Source: Bog-473 sp963711065 (lineage in GTDB: Bacteria > Actinomycetota > Acidimicrobiia > Acidimicrobiales > RAAP-2). From it: DNA of 64,000 bases. The first letter of the stretch is position 1. The number at the start of each line of letters is the position of its first letter. Shown here piece by piece: positions 8,799-17,789 of this stretch. The DNA lies in the NCBI GenBank assembly GCA_963711065.1, contig CAVQCO010000003.1:62001-126000 (forward strand). Direction: 5' to 3'. Under the pieces are notes generated by a model. The model searched no databases. It saw only the letters and a program-made list of their open reading frames with translations, and was not told the origin of the DNA. A program made the translations under genes and the position numbers.

Positions 8799-11028
8799 AT
8801 GGCATCGACGATGGAGCACCCGGCCGTAGCAGTGGCGGCGGCCACGCCCGGAGCGCCCGACGACCGCAAGAACGCCGGCACGACGAGTCGTCCCGGGCCG
8901 CTCGCCCGGCTGGGGCGCTGGACGGCGACCCACCTTCGAGCCGTCCTGTTGATCTGGCTCGTGGTGATCGGCACCTTCGGCGTGTTCGCCGTGCGGGCCG
9001 AGCACGCCCTCGCCGGAGCGGGGTGGCAGGACTCGACCAGCCAGTCCGTGCGCGCCCGCGCCATCGTGCAGCGCGACTTCGCCGGCCTCGGCTCGACCGC
9101 GCTGCAGGTGGTGGTCGTGGACCACCACGGTCCCCTCGCGTCCGATCCGGCGGCGCAGCAGGTCGTCGCCCGCGTCACCCGGATGCTCCGGTCGAACCCG
9201 AGCGTCTCCGCGGTGGTCCCGCCCGAGGCGGGGCTCTCGCTCTCGCGGGATGGCCGCACGGGCATCGTCACCGCCGGCGCGGCCGCCGACCCCAACGCCA
9301 TGGTGAAGGCGGCCGGTGCCCTTGCGCGGCCGTTGCAGGAGCTCGCCCTCCCGGGGATCTCGGTCACCCTGACCGGTGACAGCGCACTCTGGGCCAACTT
9401 CAACGACGCCAACCGGTCGGCCATGCTGCGCTCCGAGATGCTCTCGTGGCCGGTCACGATCGCCATCCTCGTCATCGTGTTCGGGAGCCTCGTGGCGGCC
9501 GGACTGCCCCTCCTCCTGACGATGGTGGGCCTGTTGGTCGCCGCCGGCGCTCTGGTGCTCTTCACCGAGGTGACGCCGGTCTCCATCTGGGCCCTCAACT
9601 TCGCCCTCATGTTCGCGCTGGCGCTCGGCATCGACTACGCGCTGTTCCTGGTGGTGCGCTTCCGGTCCGCCTTGGCACGGCGCGGTGCGCAACCGGGTGA
9701 CCGGGAGGTGGTCGCGGCCGCCGTGGCCGAGACACTGGACACGGCGGGCAAGGCGGTCGCCTTCAGCGCCCTGACCGTGTTGGGCGCGCTGGCGGCCATC
9801 CTCATCGTCCCCAGCCCCGCCTTCCGCAGCATGGCGCTCGGCATCATGCTGGCCGTCGTCGCGGTGCTGGCCGCCACCTTAACGCTGCTGCCCGCAGTGC
9901 TCGGTCGCCTCGGGACACGGGTCAACGCAGGCCGGATCCGCCTGCGCCGCGGCGCGCCGCCCACGCCGGAGGGCGAGGGACGGCTCGACCGGACGATGCA
10001 CGCGTGGGGCCGGTTCCTCTGGCGCCACCCCGTCTGGAGCGGCCTGGCCGCGCTCGGCATCCTTCTCCTGGCCGCGCTGCCGGTACTCGGGTTACGCACC
10101 AACATGCCCTCGATCACCATCGTGCCGCCGACGTCCAACGCGCCGCGTCGGCTACGACCAGGTCGTGTCGTCCTTCGGGCCCGGCGCGCCCGGGACCCTG
10201 CAGATCCTCGTCCCGCAGGCCCGCCAGGCGGCGGCGCTCGGCACCCTGGCCCACGACCCGGGGGTGGCGGCGGTGATGCCGGGTGGGTCGCGCGGCGGCT
10301 GGGCGCTCGACCAGGCGGTGCCGACCACGGGGCCGTCCACCACGGCCACGGGCGCCACCATCGACCGCCTCCGTCAGGAGCTCCCGGCCGGCTCGCTCGT
10401 GGGCGGTGCCGCCGCGGAGAACCACGACCTGCAGCAGTCCCTCACCCGCGCCGCGCCCGTCGTGGTCGCCATCCTCCTGGCCATGGGCTTCCTGCTGCTC
10501 CTCATCGCGCTGGGAGCGCCCCTGATCGCCGCCGCCGGCGTCGCCATCACCGCGCTCTCGGTGGCCGGCGCGTTCGGCATCGCTCGCCTCATCTTTCAGA
10601 ACGGGTTCCTCGACGGGCCGCTCGGCTTCCACCCGCAGGGATTCGTCGATGCGTGGGGCCCCATCTTCTTCGGCGCCATGGTGTTCGGCGTAGCGATGGA
10701 CTACACGCTGTTCCTCTTGTCGGCGGCGAAGGAGCGCTACGAGACCCACACCGATCCCGAGCACGCGATGGTCGGCTCCGTCGCCACATCGGGCCGTGTC
10801 GTGCTCTCCGCCGCGGCGGTCATGATCGCCGTCTTCCTCACCTTCGCCCTCTCCGGTCCGCTCGCCCCCAAGGAGATGGGTGTCATCCTCGCGGTGGCGG
10901 TCGCGCTCGATGCGCTCCTGGTCCGGCTCGTCCTGCTCCCCGTCCTGCTCCGCCTCGGCGGGCACGGGATCTGGCACCGGCCCCGCGCCCTCGGGCGGGT
11001 CCTGCCGACGGTGCGCTTCTCGCATTGA
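8799..11028 (+). CDS. MMPL/RND-family transporter, split by one inserted base
   Basis: An ATG preceded by GAGGAG begins a protein with an N-terminal helix (AVLLIWLVVIGTFGVFAVRA), an extracellular loop, a first bundle of five helices with the family motif GIDYALFLVVRFR, a second loop and a second bundle with FGVAMDYTLFLLSAAKERY. Total about 742 residues, the usual length of actinobacterial MMPL exporters (lipids or hydrophobic compounds). The frame breaks near 10143. After the codons for TSNA one extra C is present, and the expected continuation RVGYDQVVSSFGPG is in the +1 frame. Removing that base restores one complete gene. It is either an indel error or a recent pseudogene. It is divergent from the CsoR-like regulator and probably controlled by it. 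Confidence 0.8.
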
Positions 11029-11100
11029 GGGACCCGCTCCCACCCCGACGGGATCAACCCCGGCGTGCCCCGAACCGGTGACGATCGACCCCTATGACTG

Positions 11101-11116
11101 GGGGTCTCGGGACCCC
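11101..11116. promoter_or_regulatory. short hairpin / palindrome between the MMPL gene and the next gene
   Basis: ggggtctcgggacccc forms a perfect 6-bp stem with a four-base loop, 72 bp after the MMPL stop and touching the CATAAT (-10-like) box of the next gene. It could be an operator or a weak terminator; the sequence does not decide. Confidence 0.35.
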
Positions 11117-11127
11117 ATAATGGAGGG

Positions 11128-11379
11128 GTGCCGGGAGCGGAGGTCACCAAGCGGGTCCTGCAGGCCCTGGGCGATGCGCACCCCGACGACGGGGACTTCA
11201 CCGTGACCAGGGTGGACATCGACCGCGGCTGGGGTGGCGTCGTGAACGTCACCATCTTCGCCGCGTTCCATCCGGGTGACGGCGGCGGCCGGGCGCTGCG
11301 CGAGTCGGTCGAGCAATCGCTCGGGGCCGAGCGCTTCCGCGTGCGCCTCCACGATGCGGGGTTCGGGCTGAGGACCTGA
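11128..11379 (+). CDS. small hypothetical protein
   Basis: 83 residues, soluble, with an alternating strand/helix pattern (TVTRVDIDRGWGGVVNVTIFAAF). No family was recognised. The GTG start lies six bases after CATAAT (11116-11121). This is one of several genes here where a -10-like box sits immediately before the initiation codon, suggesting a leaderless message. It lies on the same strand as the MMPL gene, 99 bp downstream, and is convergent with the DUF302 gene. Confidence 0.5.
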   Translation: MPGAEVTKRVLQALGDAHPDDGDFTVTRVDIDRGWGGVVNVTIFAAFHPGDGGGRALRESVEQSLGAERFRVRLHDAGFGLRT

Positions 11380-11392
11380 GCCGCCCCGCCCG

Positions 11393-11806
11393 TCAGGGGG
11401 CGACGAGCGCGTCGGTCAGCCCGTGGATGCCCTCGAGGGGCGCCACCACGTCGGTGCCGAGCCCGTAGCGGGCCGCCAGGGCCGACGGGTCCGCGTAGCT
11501 CACCTGCGTGGCGCCCGATCCGTCGGACCAGACGAGCACCTTGAGCGGCAGGTCGAGCGCCGCCAGCGGTGCCGCATCCATGACGCCGGTCCCGGCGGCC
11601 GGGTTCCCGAAGAGGACGAGCGTGGTCTCCCGCAGGTCCAGACCAACCGCCTGGGCCTCGGCGCGCTGGTCGATGACGGCGAAGACCTTCAGGCCCTTCG
11701 ACTCGAGCAGGGCGAGGTAGCGCGCGACAGTGTCGCCCACCGATCGGGGGCTCGCCTTCGTGACGACACCGGCGGCGGCCGGCGAAGGTGCACCCGGCGC
11801 CGACAT
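11393..11806 (-). CDS. DUF302 family protein
   Basis: 137 residues. A short Pro/Ala N-terminus is followed by one DUF302 domain: TKASPRSVGDTVARYLALLE, KGLKVFAVIDQRAEA, TTLVLFGNPAAGTGVMDAAP, and LPLKVLVWSDGSGATQVSY. DUF302 is a TBP-like fold found in many bacteria, sometimes secreted, with no agreed biochemical role. The start is uncertain by one codon (GTG 11809 or ATG 11806) and no ribosome site is obvious. It ends 13 bp from the convergent small gene. Confidence 0.8.
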   Translation of the reverse strand: MSAPGAPSPAAAGVVTKASPRSVGDTVARYLALLESKGLKVFAVIDQRAEAQAVGLDLRETTLVLFGNPAAGTGVMDAAPLAALDLPLKVLVWSDGSGATQVSYADPSALAARYGLGTDVVAPLEGIHGLTDALVAP

Positions 11807-11846
11807 CACGGCGGGGGACTCGGCGCGGCCCGTCGTCGGCCGGCTC

Positions 11847-12035
11847 CTACGAGGCCGCCGCCCGCACGGGCCGTGCGGCGTGGTTGTCCCGGAGCCGCTC
11901 CGCCGTCTCCCGGTCTCGCAGAGGCATCCCGATCCCGATCGGCACCGCCGACGTCAGGTCGTTGCGGCACTGCGCGCATTCCACCACCCACGTCCGGTCG
12001 GGACGCTGGGTGATCGTGGGATGGTGGTTCTGCAT
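11847..12035 (-). CDS. small protein with a CxxC pair
   Basis: 62 residues with one CxxC (ECAQC) in a short beta-hairpin context (RTWVVECAQCRNDL) and a basic helical C-terminus. It could be a half zinc-ribbon, but no second Cys pair is present. AGGAG lies upstream of the ATG, which supports a real gene. It is divergent from the arylamine N-acetyltransferase, sharing a 142-bp promoter region with a 14-bp palindrome. Function unknown. Confidence 0.6.
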   Translation of the reverse strand: MQNHHPTITQRPDRTWVVECAQCRNDLTSAVPIGIGMPLRDRETAERLRDNHAARPVRAAAS

Positions 12036-12123
12036 CTCCGAGCTCCTGCGCGTTCCCCTGGGCTGGACGCCACCATAGCGACGACGGGGGAAGGGCGACA
12101 ATGCGCCCACGCTCGCCTGCGAT

Positions 12124-12137
12124 CGAACGATCGTTCG
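12124..12137. promoter_or_regulatory. 14-bp perfect palindrome (probable TetR-type operator)
   Basis: cgaacgatcgttcg is fully self-complementary and contains AACGATCGTT, a pattern common in TetR-family operators. It is 27 bp upstream of the -10-like TAGCCT box of the acetyltransferase and 89 bp from the divergent small gene. No regulator gene is adjacent, so the cognate protein is unknown. Confidence 0.45.
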
Positions 12138-12177
12138 CCGAGACCGGCCTGCCGGAGGGCCGTTAGCCTCTCCCCCG

Positions 12178-13005
12178 GTGCCCCCGCTCACCTCCGTCAC
12201 GGCCTATCTGGAGCGCATAGGGCTGGCGGGCCGGGACGACCCCGGCCTGGCCGAGGTGCACCGCGCCCACGCCACCACCATCGCGTTCGAGAACTTCGAC
12301 TCGTTCTCGGGCACGCCTGTCTCCCTCGAGCTGCCTGACCTGGAGGAGAAGATGGTCGAGCGGGGGCGCGGCGGCTACTGCTTCGAGCACAACCTGCTCC
12401 TCGCCGCCGCCCTCGAGTCCCTCGGGGGCAGGGAGGTCCACCCCATGTTGGCCCGGGTACGCCTGGGCCCGGAGGGCTCGCCCCGCCCGTTGAACCATCT
12501 CCTGCTGCGGGTGTCGGACCGGGACGGCTCCACCTGGCTGGCCGACGTCGGCTTCGGCGGGGGCGGCCTGCTCGACCCCGTCCCCTTCGAGGCCGGCACC
12601 GAGACCGAGCAGGAGGGCTGGCGCTACCGCCTCGTCGAGGACGGTCCCGAGCTGGTCCTCCAGGGGTTCTTGGACGGCGACTGGACCGACATGTACGGCT
12701 TCGTCCCGGAGCCGGCCGAGCAGGTCGACATCGTGGTGAACAACTGGTTCACCGCCACCCACCCGGATTCACCGTTCGTCACGGGGATCATGGCGGGGCT
12801 CCGCAGCCCCGAGCGCTGCCTCACCGTCTTCGTCAACGAGCAGGCCGTCGTGATCGAGCGGCCGGTGGGCGGGGAGTCCACCGTGACCGAGGTCCCGCTC
12901 CAAGAGGTGCCCGCCCTGCTCGCCGAGCGCGTGGGCGTCGAGGGCGTCGTCGTGGACGGGGGGCGCCTGCGGCTCGCCGAGGGACCGGCCGCGGCGGGAC
13001 GCTGA
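12178..13005 (+). CDS. nat: arylamine N-acetyltransferase
   Basis: 275 residues, the usual NAT length. The catalytic triad is visible: Cys in RGRGGYCFEHN (about residue 69), His in RPLNHLLLRV (about 107) and Asp in WLADVGFGGG (about 123). NATs transfer acetyl or other acyl groups from CoA to arylamines and hydrazines; in actinobacteria they are also linked to sterol-derived CoA metabolism. The GTG start lies eight bases after TAGCCT (12164-12169) with no ribosome site, consistent with a leaderless message. It is convergent with the small PLDc_N gene. Confidence 0.92.
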   Translation: MPPLTSVTAYLERIGLAGRDDPGLAEVHRAHATTIAFENFDSFSGTPVSLELPDLEEKMVERGRGGYCFEHNLLLAAALESLGGREVHPMLARVRLGPEGSPRPLNHLLLRVSDRDGSTWLADVGFGGGGLLDPVPFEAGTETEQEGWRYRLVEDGPELVLQGFLDGDWTDMYGFVPEPAEQVDIVVNNWFTATHPDSPFVTGIMAGLRSPERCLTVFVNEQAVVIERPVGGESTVTEVPLQEVPALLAERVGVEGVVVDGGRLRLAEGPAAAGR

Positions 13006-13045
13006 CGCCCTCCCCTTCGGGGTCGCCGCGTCCTGCCGGCGCGCG

Positions 13046-13276
13046 TCAGCTGGTGAGGACCGCGTCGGGCGGCCGGGCGATGATGTAGACGAGCGCGCCG
13101 ATGACCGGCACGAAGATGATGAAGATCGCCCACCCCGCCTTGGCGAGGCCGTGGTGGTCGCGACGGCGAAAGTTGTCGACGAAGCACCAGATGATGAAGA
13201 ACAGGAGCAGGAACACCCCCGCGAACATCAGGAACGTCCAGAACAGGCTCAACAAGGGCCACGTGTAGGCGAGCAT
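13046..13276 (-). CDS. small PLDc_N-type membrane protein
   Basis: 76 residues with two hydrophobic segments (LFWTFLMFAGVFLLLFFIIW and AIFIIFVPVIGALVYIIARP) around VDNFRRRDHHGLAKAGW. This is the PLDc_N module seen also at 3545 and 21685, but without a SHOCT tail. AAGGAG precedes the ATG. Probably a small integral membrane protein of unknown role. Confidence 0.75.
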   Translation of the reverse strand: MLAYTWPLLSLFWTFLMFAGVFLLLFFIIWCFVDNFRRRDHHGLAKAGWAIFIIFVPVIGALVYIIARPPDAVLTS

Positions 13277-13374
13277 CGGAACTCCTTCTCGTGTGATCGG
13301 TCACAGCGTTGCGCCCACGACCACCGGCGGCTAGAGCCGAAAGTCCCGAGGACGTCGGCCTTGTACGTGGCGCC

Positions 13375-14028
13375 TCAGCCGGCGGTCACCAGCTCGTAGA
13401 TGCTCTTGGCCATGAGGTAGAGGCCGAGCCCGAGCGAGAGGAACACGATCGCCTGGTCCCGGTGCGTGTTGATCCACGCGAGCATCGCGTCGAGCTTGGA
13501 CTTGACCTGCTCGGGGCGCAGCACGGCGTACGTCTCCAGGACGAGATAGCTGGCCGTGCACCAGAGGCAGAAGGCGAACACGCCGAAGTACTCGAGGCCC
13601 GAGGAGAGCTTGGCCTGCGTGATCGTCGCCACGCCCGCCGCGACGAGGACCCACGGCTGGAGCAGGAAGCCGAGCCCGGCCGCCGCCAGCGGGTTGATGC
13701 GGTCGATGCCGGCCATCCACTTGGGCTGCTTGGTCTCGCCCGATGCGGGCTTGCCCCAGCGCCGGTACCCGATGAACACGAGCACGAGGCCGATGGCGAG
13801 CTTCACCACGAGGCTCGCGGTCGACGGTGCGGTGTGCGGGATCAACGGCTTCCCGCCGGTGACGAGCACCGTGATGGCGACGATGCCGACCAGGGTGAAC
13901 ATCCATCCGAGCGTGAACCCCAGGCCCTTCATGACGCCCCGCTCGGCCGCGAGGAGCAGGATCATCGCCGAGAGCGGGATCGGTTCCAGGGTGACGACGA
14001 GGCCGATCAGGAACAGATCAAGAATCAT
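13375..14028 (-). CDS. GAP-family (Sap-like, LysE-fold) membrane protein
   Basis: 217 residues with six predicted membrane helices. The N-terminal segment LFLIGLVVTLEPIPLSAMIL carries the family's EPIP motif. Further helices include LGWMFTLVGIVAITVLV and a C-terminal FLSLGLGLYLMAKSIYEL. The family is named after mycobacterial Sap, which assists sulfolipid-1 surface display, and is related to LysE-type exporters. Substrate here is unknown. The gene is separated from the divergent thioesterase by 346 bp. Confidence 0.8.
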   Translation of the reverse strand: MILDLFLIGLVVTLEPIPLSAMILLLAAERGVMKGLGFTLGWMFTLVGIVAITVLVTGGKPLIPHTAPSTASLVVKLAIGLVLVFIGYRRWGKPASGETKQPKWMAGIDRINPLAAAGLGFLLQPWVLVAAGVATITQAKLSSGLEYFGVFAFCLWCTASYLVLETYAVLRPEQVKSKLDAMLAWINTHRDQAIVFLSLGLGLYLMAKSIYELVTAG

Positions 14029-14374
14029 GCGGCCTCCCCTGGTTCGCCAAGCAGGGCCGAACGTACTCGCGCAAGTGGTCGGGCGCCTCTGAGCCGGGCC
14101 ATTCGCCGCCCAGCGCTAGCCGCGTCCGCCCAGCGATGCGAAGCGGCCCGTGGGGTCGGCTCTCCGGCGCAAGGCGAAGATGGACGAGTGGTCGCCGGGG
14201 GCACGGGTCCCCGTTCCGCCAACGAAACGACGCTTCCCGGTGAGGGATCGCGCCGAATCTGCCGACGGTGAACTGCAGCGCCGGCAACCCTCGTCCACGC
14301 GTCGATCATGCCGGGTGGCACGGCCTGCGACTAGGGCCAATGGTCCCTCCCCCGCGCTCGGTAGCCTCCGATCG
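14029..14374. other. divergent intergenic region
   Basis: 346 bp between the GAP-family gene and the thioesterase. The only element I can support is the -10-like TAGCCT at 14362-14367, seven bases before the thioesterase GTG. Short open frames on both strands look like noise. Confidence 0.4.
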
Positions 14375-14806
14375 GTGACTGCGGGAGACGCATCCGACTC
14401 GGCGCATCAGATGGACGACGACCGGCTGCGCGACCTCATGCCGCTGTTGAAGACGCTCGGGGCAGTCTTTTCCCGTTACACGAAGCAGGAGGTGCGCGCC
14501 CGGCTCCATTGGGCGCCCCACCTCTGCACGTCCGGTGGCTTGCTGCACGGAGGAGCCGTCATGGCCCTCGCCGACAGCACCGGCGCCGCGTGCGCCTTTC
14601 TCAACCTGCCGGCGGGCGCGGCGGGCACGACGACGATCGAGTCGAAGACCAACTTCCTCCGCGGCGTGCGCGACGGGTACGTCGAAGCGACGTCGCGGCC
14701 GCTCCATGTCGGCCGCACCGTGATCGTAGTCGAGACCGACGTGCGCGACCAGTCCGATTGGCTCGTCGCGCGGGTGCTGCAGACCCAGCTCGTGCTCGGC
14801 GGCTGA
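14375..14806 (+). CDS. PaaI-type hotdog thioesterase
   Basis: 143 residues from GTG 14375. An internal ATG at 14411 would remove 12. The hotdog signature is clear: GGLLHGGAVMALADSTGAACAF (HGG then Asp), GTTTIESKTNFLRGV and GYVEATSRPLHVGRTVIVVE. Proteins of this family hydrolyse aromatic or short acyl-CoA esters. TAGCCT is seven bases upstream of the GTG and there is no ribosome site, matching the leaderless pattern of the NAT gene. It is convergent with the fucosidase, 11 bp apart. Confidence 0.85.
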   Translation: MTAGDASDSAHQMDDDRLRDLMPLLKTLGAVFSRYTKQEVRARLHWAPHLCTSGGLLHGGAVMALADSTGAACAFLNLPAGAAGTTTIESKTNFLRGVRDGYVEATSRPLHVGRTVIVVETDVRDQSDWLVARVLQTQLVLGG

Positions 14807-14817
14807 CCGCAGGAGCG

Positions 14818-16296
14818 TTATCGGGTCCGGCCCAGCCGGGCCCGGACCTCGCTTCCGAGGTCCAGCGCGGTGACCGCCGTGTCGGGCAGCTGCTCGGGAA
14901 GGGTCACCGTGAGCTCGCCGTTGTCGACGGAGAAGTCGAGCAGCTCGTCCGCCCCGACCAGGCGGACCCGCCGCACCCGCGACCCGTCGACCGCGGGCAT
15001 GGTGACCGTTCTGGAGTCGGGCATCCCCAGCACGAGGACGTAGACACCCTCTCCGCTCTTGGTAAAGCGCAGCGGAGTCCCCCCGGTGGTGGTGGACTCG
15101 GTGATCACCCAGGGACGGCTGCCGTAGATCGCCTCCCCGTTGGCTTCCAGCCAGGTCCCCAGGCCGCGCAACGGCGCCTGCTGCTCGTCGGGGATGGTCC
15201 CGTCCGGTCGTGGGCCCACACCGATGAGCAGGTTGCCGTTCTTCGAGACCACGTCACAGAACATCTGGACCAGTTCGGTTTCGGCGATGATGTCCCCGGG
15301 CAACTCGTGGCGGTTGGCCCCGAAGGAGTGCCCGACGCCACGCGCCAGTTCCCACTTGCGCTCGGAGACGGTGTGCAGGACGTCGTACTCCGGCGTGCGG
15401 AAGTCACAGTGCTTGGGACTGGAGAACGTCAGGCGCTTGCGGCGGGCGGGAATGAGCGGCCACAGCATCTGCAGCAAGGCGCCTGCGCCGCGCACGATGC
15501 CGTCGGTGAAGCCGTTGCGAGGCAGGTTCGGTTCGACCCAGCGGTCGTTGACGACTCCCTCCTCGACGGTGTTGTAGTAGTACGCGAAGAGCTCGGCGAG
15601 GTTGCCTCCGGCCGGCCACGAGATGTCGTTCCACAGGACGGCCGGACGGTAGCGGTCGATCAACTCCCGCCAGTGCGCCGTGACGTAGTCCACGTAGCGC
15701 CGCCCATGGGGCACGGCGAGGACCGCATCGGCCGGCTTGGCGAGCACGGCGTCGTTGTAGGGCCAGTCGTAGCCACCCGAGTAGTAGAGGCCCATGCGCA
15801 TCCGCCTGGCGCGCACCGCCTCGCTGAGACCCCCGACGAGGTCACGATCCGAGTGGTACGCGCCCTTGACGGGGTGGGGCACCGAGGACGGCCACAGGGC
15901 GAAGCCGTCGTGGTGCTTGGTGGTGAGGACCACGTACCGCGCCCCGGCCGCTTGGCACATGGCCGCGATGGCGTCGAGATTCGCCCCGTCGGAGGCGTCG
16001 TTGAAGGTCTTGACGAAGTTGTCGTAGGGGTAGTCGTCGCCGTAGACCTCGGCATGGTGCCGCTGGGTCGGGCTGCCGTCGATCTGCATGGAGTTGAGGT
16101 ACCACTCGGCGTACGGGTTGTCCCGCAGCATGCGCCGGGGCCCGCTCTTGACGAGCAGCTCCTGGATGTCGGGCACGCGTGGTGCCCAGCCCGGGACCGA
16201 GTAGAGGCCCCAATGGAGGAAGACCCCCAACTTGGCGTCGTCGTACCACACCGGTACCCGGTGGGTGCCGACCGATTCCCATGTCCCCTCATACAT
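14818..16296 (-). CDS. alpha-L-fucosidase, GH29
   Basis: 492 residues. The N-terminal TIM barrel begins VPVWYDDAKLGVFLHWGLYS and contains YVVLTTKHHDGFALWPS. The catalytic nucleophile Asp is in VLWNDISWP near residue 245. A C-terminal beta-sandwich (TPLRFTKSGEGVYVLVLG onward) completes the usual GH29 architecture. No signal peptide is seen, so it probably acts in the cytoplasm on imported fucosides. The ATG at 16296 is chosen as the first Met next to the conserved domain; the ribosome site is weak. It is divergent from the complete sugar ABC transporter operon starting at 16704, so import followed by defucosylation is plausible. Confidence 0.88.
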   Translation of the reverse strand: MYEGTWESVGTHRVPVWYDDAKLGVFLHWGLYSVPGWAPRVPDIQELLVKSGPRRMLRDNPYAEWYLNSMQIDGSPTQRHHAEVYGDDYPYDNFVKTFNDASDGANLDAIAAMCQAAGARYVVLTTKHHDGFALWPSSVPHPVKGAYHSDRDLVGGLSEAVRARRMRMGLYYSGGYDWPYNDAVLAKPADAVLAVPHGRRYVDYVTAHWRELIDRYRPAVLWNDISWPAGGNLAELFAYYYNTVEEGVVNDRWVEPNLPRNGFTDGIVRGAGALLQMLWPLIPARRKRLTFSSPKHCDFRTPEYDVLHTVSERKWELARGVGHSFGANRHELPGDIIAETELVQMFCDVVSKNGNLLIGVGPRPDGTIPDEQQAPLRGLGTWLEANGEAIYGSRPWVITESTTTGGTPLRFTKSGEGVYVLVLGMPDSRTVTMPAVDGSRVRRVRLVGADELLDFSVDNGELTVTLPEQLPDTAVTALDLGSEVRARLGRTR

Positions 16297-16703
16297 GGTG
16301 ACTGCTTTCGTGCATGTGCTCGCCCCGCCTACGCAACGTCTGGCGTGCAATGTAACCACGCGTCGCGACACTGATGACAATGCGGATGCCCGACGCCGCC
16401 GGTAGGCGCCCACGAGGGCCTATCGGCACGCGCTCGATCGCGGTTGAACTCCCTGGCGCGTGGCACGGCTCGGCACCCTTCATAGGGCTTGCCGGAGGCA
16501 GCACCCGGCCGCGCAGCACCCAGCGCCTCCTTGGGGAGCAACGTCGGGCAGCTCATCGGACCGGGCTGAGCATGCGGGTGGCCGTGGAGTGCTCTGCCTC
16601 TCGCTACCCCTTGGGCGTCATCGTGCCTGCGGGACCGGTCCAGCCCGTCCGATAGGGCCTTCGGGCCCTACAGGCTTCGAGCCTCGACCGCCATTCTGGG
16701 CTG
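16297..16703. other. divergent regulatory region, fucosidase / ABC operon
   Basis: 407 bp with no supported gene. It holds the TTCG-loop hairpin at 16653-16670 and a -10-like CATTCT at 16692-16697, six bases before the transporter ATPase ATG. No obvious LacI-type palindrome was found by eye. Confidence 0.4.
16653..16670 (+). promoter_or_regulatory. 7-bp hairpin with TTCG loop upstream of the ABC operon
   Basis: TAGGGCC-TTCG-GGCCCTA, a perfect stem with a very stable tetraloop, ending 33 bp before the ATPase start. It has no T-run. It could be an operator at about -35 or a terminator shielding the operon. Confidence 0.35.
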
Positions 16704-17789
16704 ATGGGCCAGGTCGCACTTCGGGACGTCACGAAGCGGTTCGGTGACGTACAGGCCGTGCGCGACGTCACCCTCGAGGTCGAGGACCGTGAGTTCCTCG
16801 TTCTTCTCGGCCCGTCCGGTTGCGGCAAATCGACCGTGCTGCGACTGATCGCCGGCCTCGAGGCCCCGACGGAGGGGACGATCGAGATAGGGGACCGGGT
16901 CGTGAATGACATCGAGCCGAAGGAGCGAGATGTGGCCATGGTCTTCCAGAGCTACGCGCTCTACCCCCAGATGACCGCCCGTCGCAACATCGAATTCCCG
17001 CTCAAGAACCAGCGGATGCCGAAGGACGAGCGAGAGCGGAGAGTCCAGGACGTGGCCGAGGCGCTGGAGCTGACAGAGGTGCTCGATCGGCGGCCGGCAC
17101 AGATGTCGGGCGGCCAGCGCCAGCGGGTCGCCCTGGCGCGGGCAATCGTCCGTCGACCCGAGGCCTTCCTGATGGACGAGCCCCTGTCCAACCTCGACGC
17201 CAAGTTGCGCACCCAGACGCGCACCGAGCTCATAGAACTCCAACGGCGGCTGGCCACGACGGTCGTCTATGTGACGCACGACCAGGTCGAAGGGATGACG
17301 ATGGGCCACCGGGTGGCCGTGATGGACAAGGGAGTCATCCAACAGGTGGCGCCACCGACGGAGATCTACGACCACCCGGCCAATCTCTTCGTGGCGGGCT
17401 TCATCGGCAACCCACCGATGAACACTGTCACAGGCTCTCCGTCCCGCCGCGACGGGACTCTCGTGATCGAGACGCCGAGTGGCGACATCCCGCTCACACC
17501 TCGCCAACAGCATGCCGTGGGCCGGTGCAACGTGGCCGAGGTCGTGGCAGGCGTTCGTCCCGAGCACGTCCTCATCGAGCCCGAGGGTCCGCTCCGAGCA
17601 TCGGTCGCGGTCATCGAGGCGCTCGGTTACGAAAACCATGTCGTCTGCCGTCTGGAGGACGGTCAGCAGATCATCATCCGGCTTCCCGCCGAGCGGATCG
17701 TCCCCCGCGAGGGAGAGAGCGTGTTCTTGAGCGCCGACCCCGACCGCCTCCATCTCTTCGACGCGTCGACAGGTCACGGAATCAGCTGA
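16704..17789 (+). CDS. sugar ABC transporter ATP-binding protein (UgpC/MsmK type)
   Basis: 361 residues. Walker A GPSGCGKST near residue 38, Q-loop MVFQSYALYPQMT, signature MSGGQRQRVALARA, Walker B FLMDEPLSNLD and the switch His in VTHDQVEGMT are all intact. A C-terminal TOBE domain (from about residue 235) is characteristic of CUT1 carbohydrate importers. The ATG follows CATTCT by six bases, so the message may be leaderless. The permease gene starts on the last base of the stop codon (TGATG). Confidence 0.93.
   Translation: MGQVALRDVTKRFGDVQAVRDVTLEVEDREFLVLLGPSGCGKSTVLRLIAGLEAPTEGTIEIGDRVVNDIEPKERDVAMVFQSYALYPQMTARRNIEFPLKNQRMPKDERERRVQDVAEALELTEVLDRRPAQMSGGQRQRVALARAIVRRPEAFLMDEPLSNLDAKLRTQTRTELIELQRRLATTVVYVTHDQVEGMTMGHRVAVMDKGVIQQVAPPTEIYDHPANLFVAGFIGNPPMNTVTGSPSRRDGTLVIETPSGDIPLTPRQQHAVGRCNVAEVVAGVRPEHVLIEPEGPLRASVAVIEALGYENHVVCRLEDGQQIIIRLPAERIVPREGESVFLSADPDRLHLFDASTGHGIS

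Noticed and set aside
13012..13022. CCCC-TTC-GGGG hairpin between NAT and the PLDc_N gene as a terminator
   Set aside because: A 4-bp stem with no T-run is too weak to call by eye.
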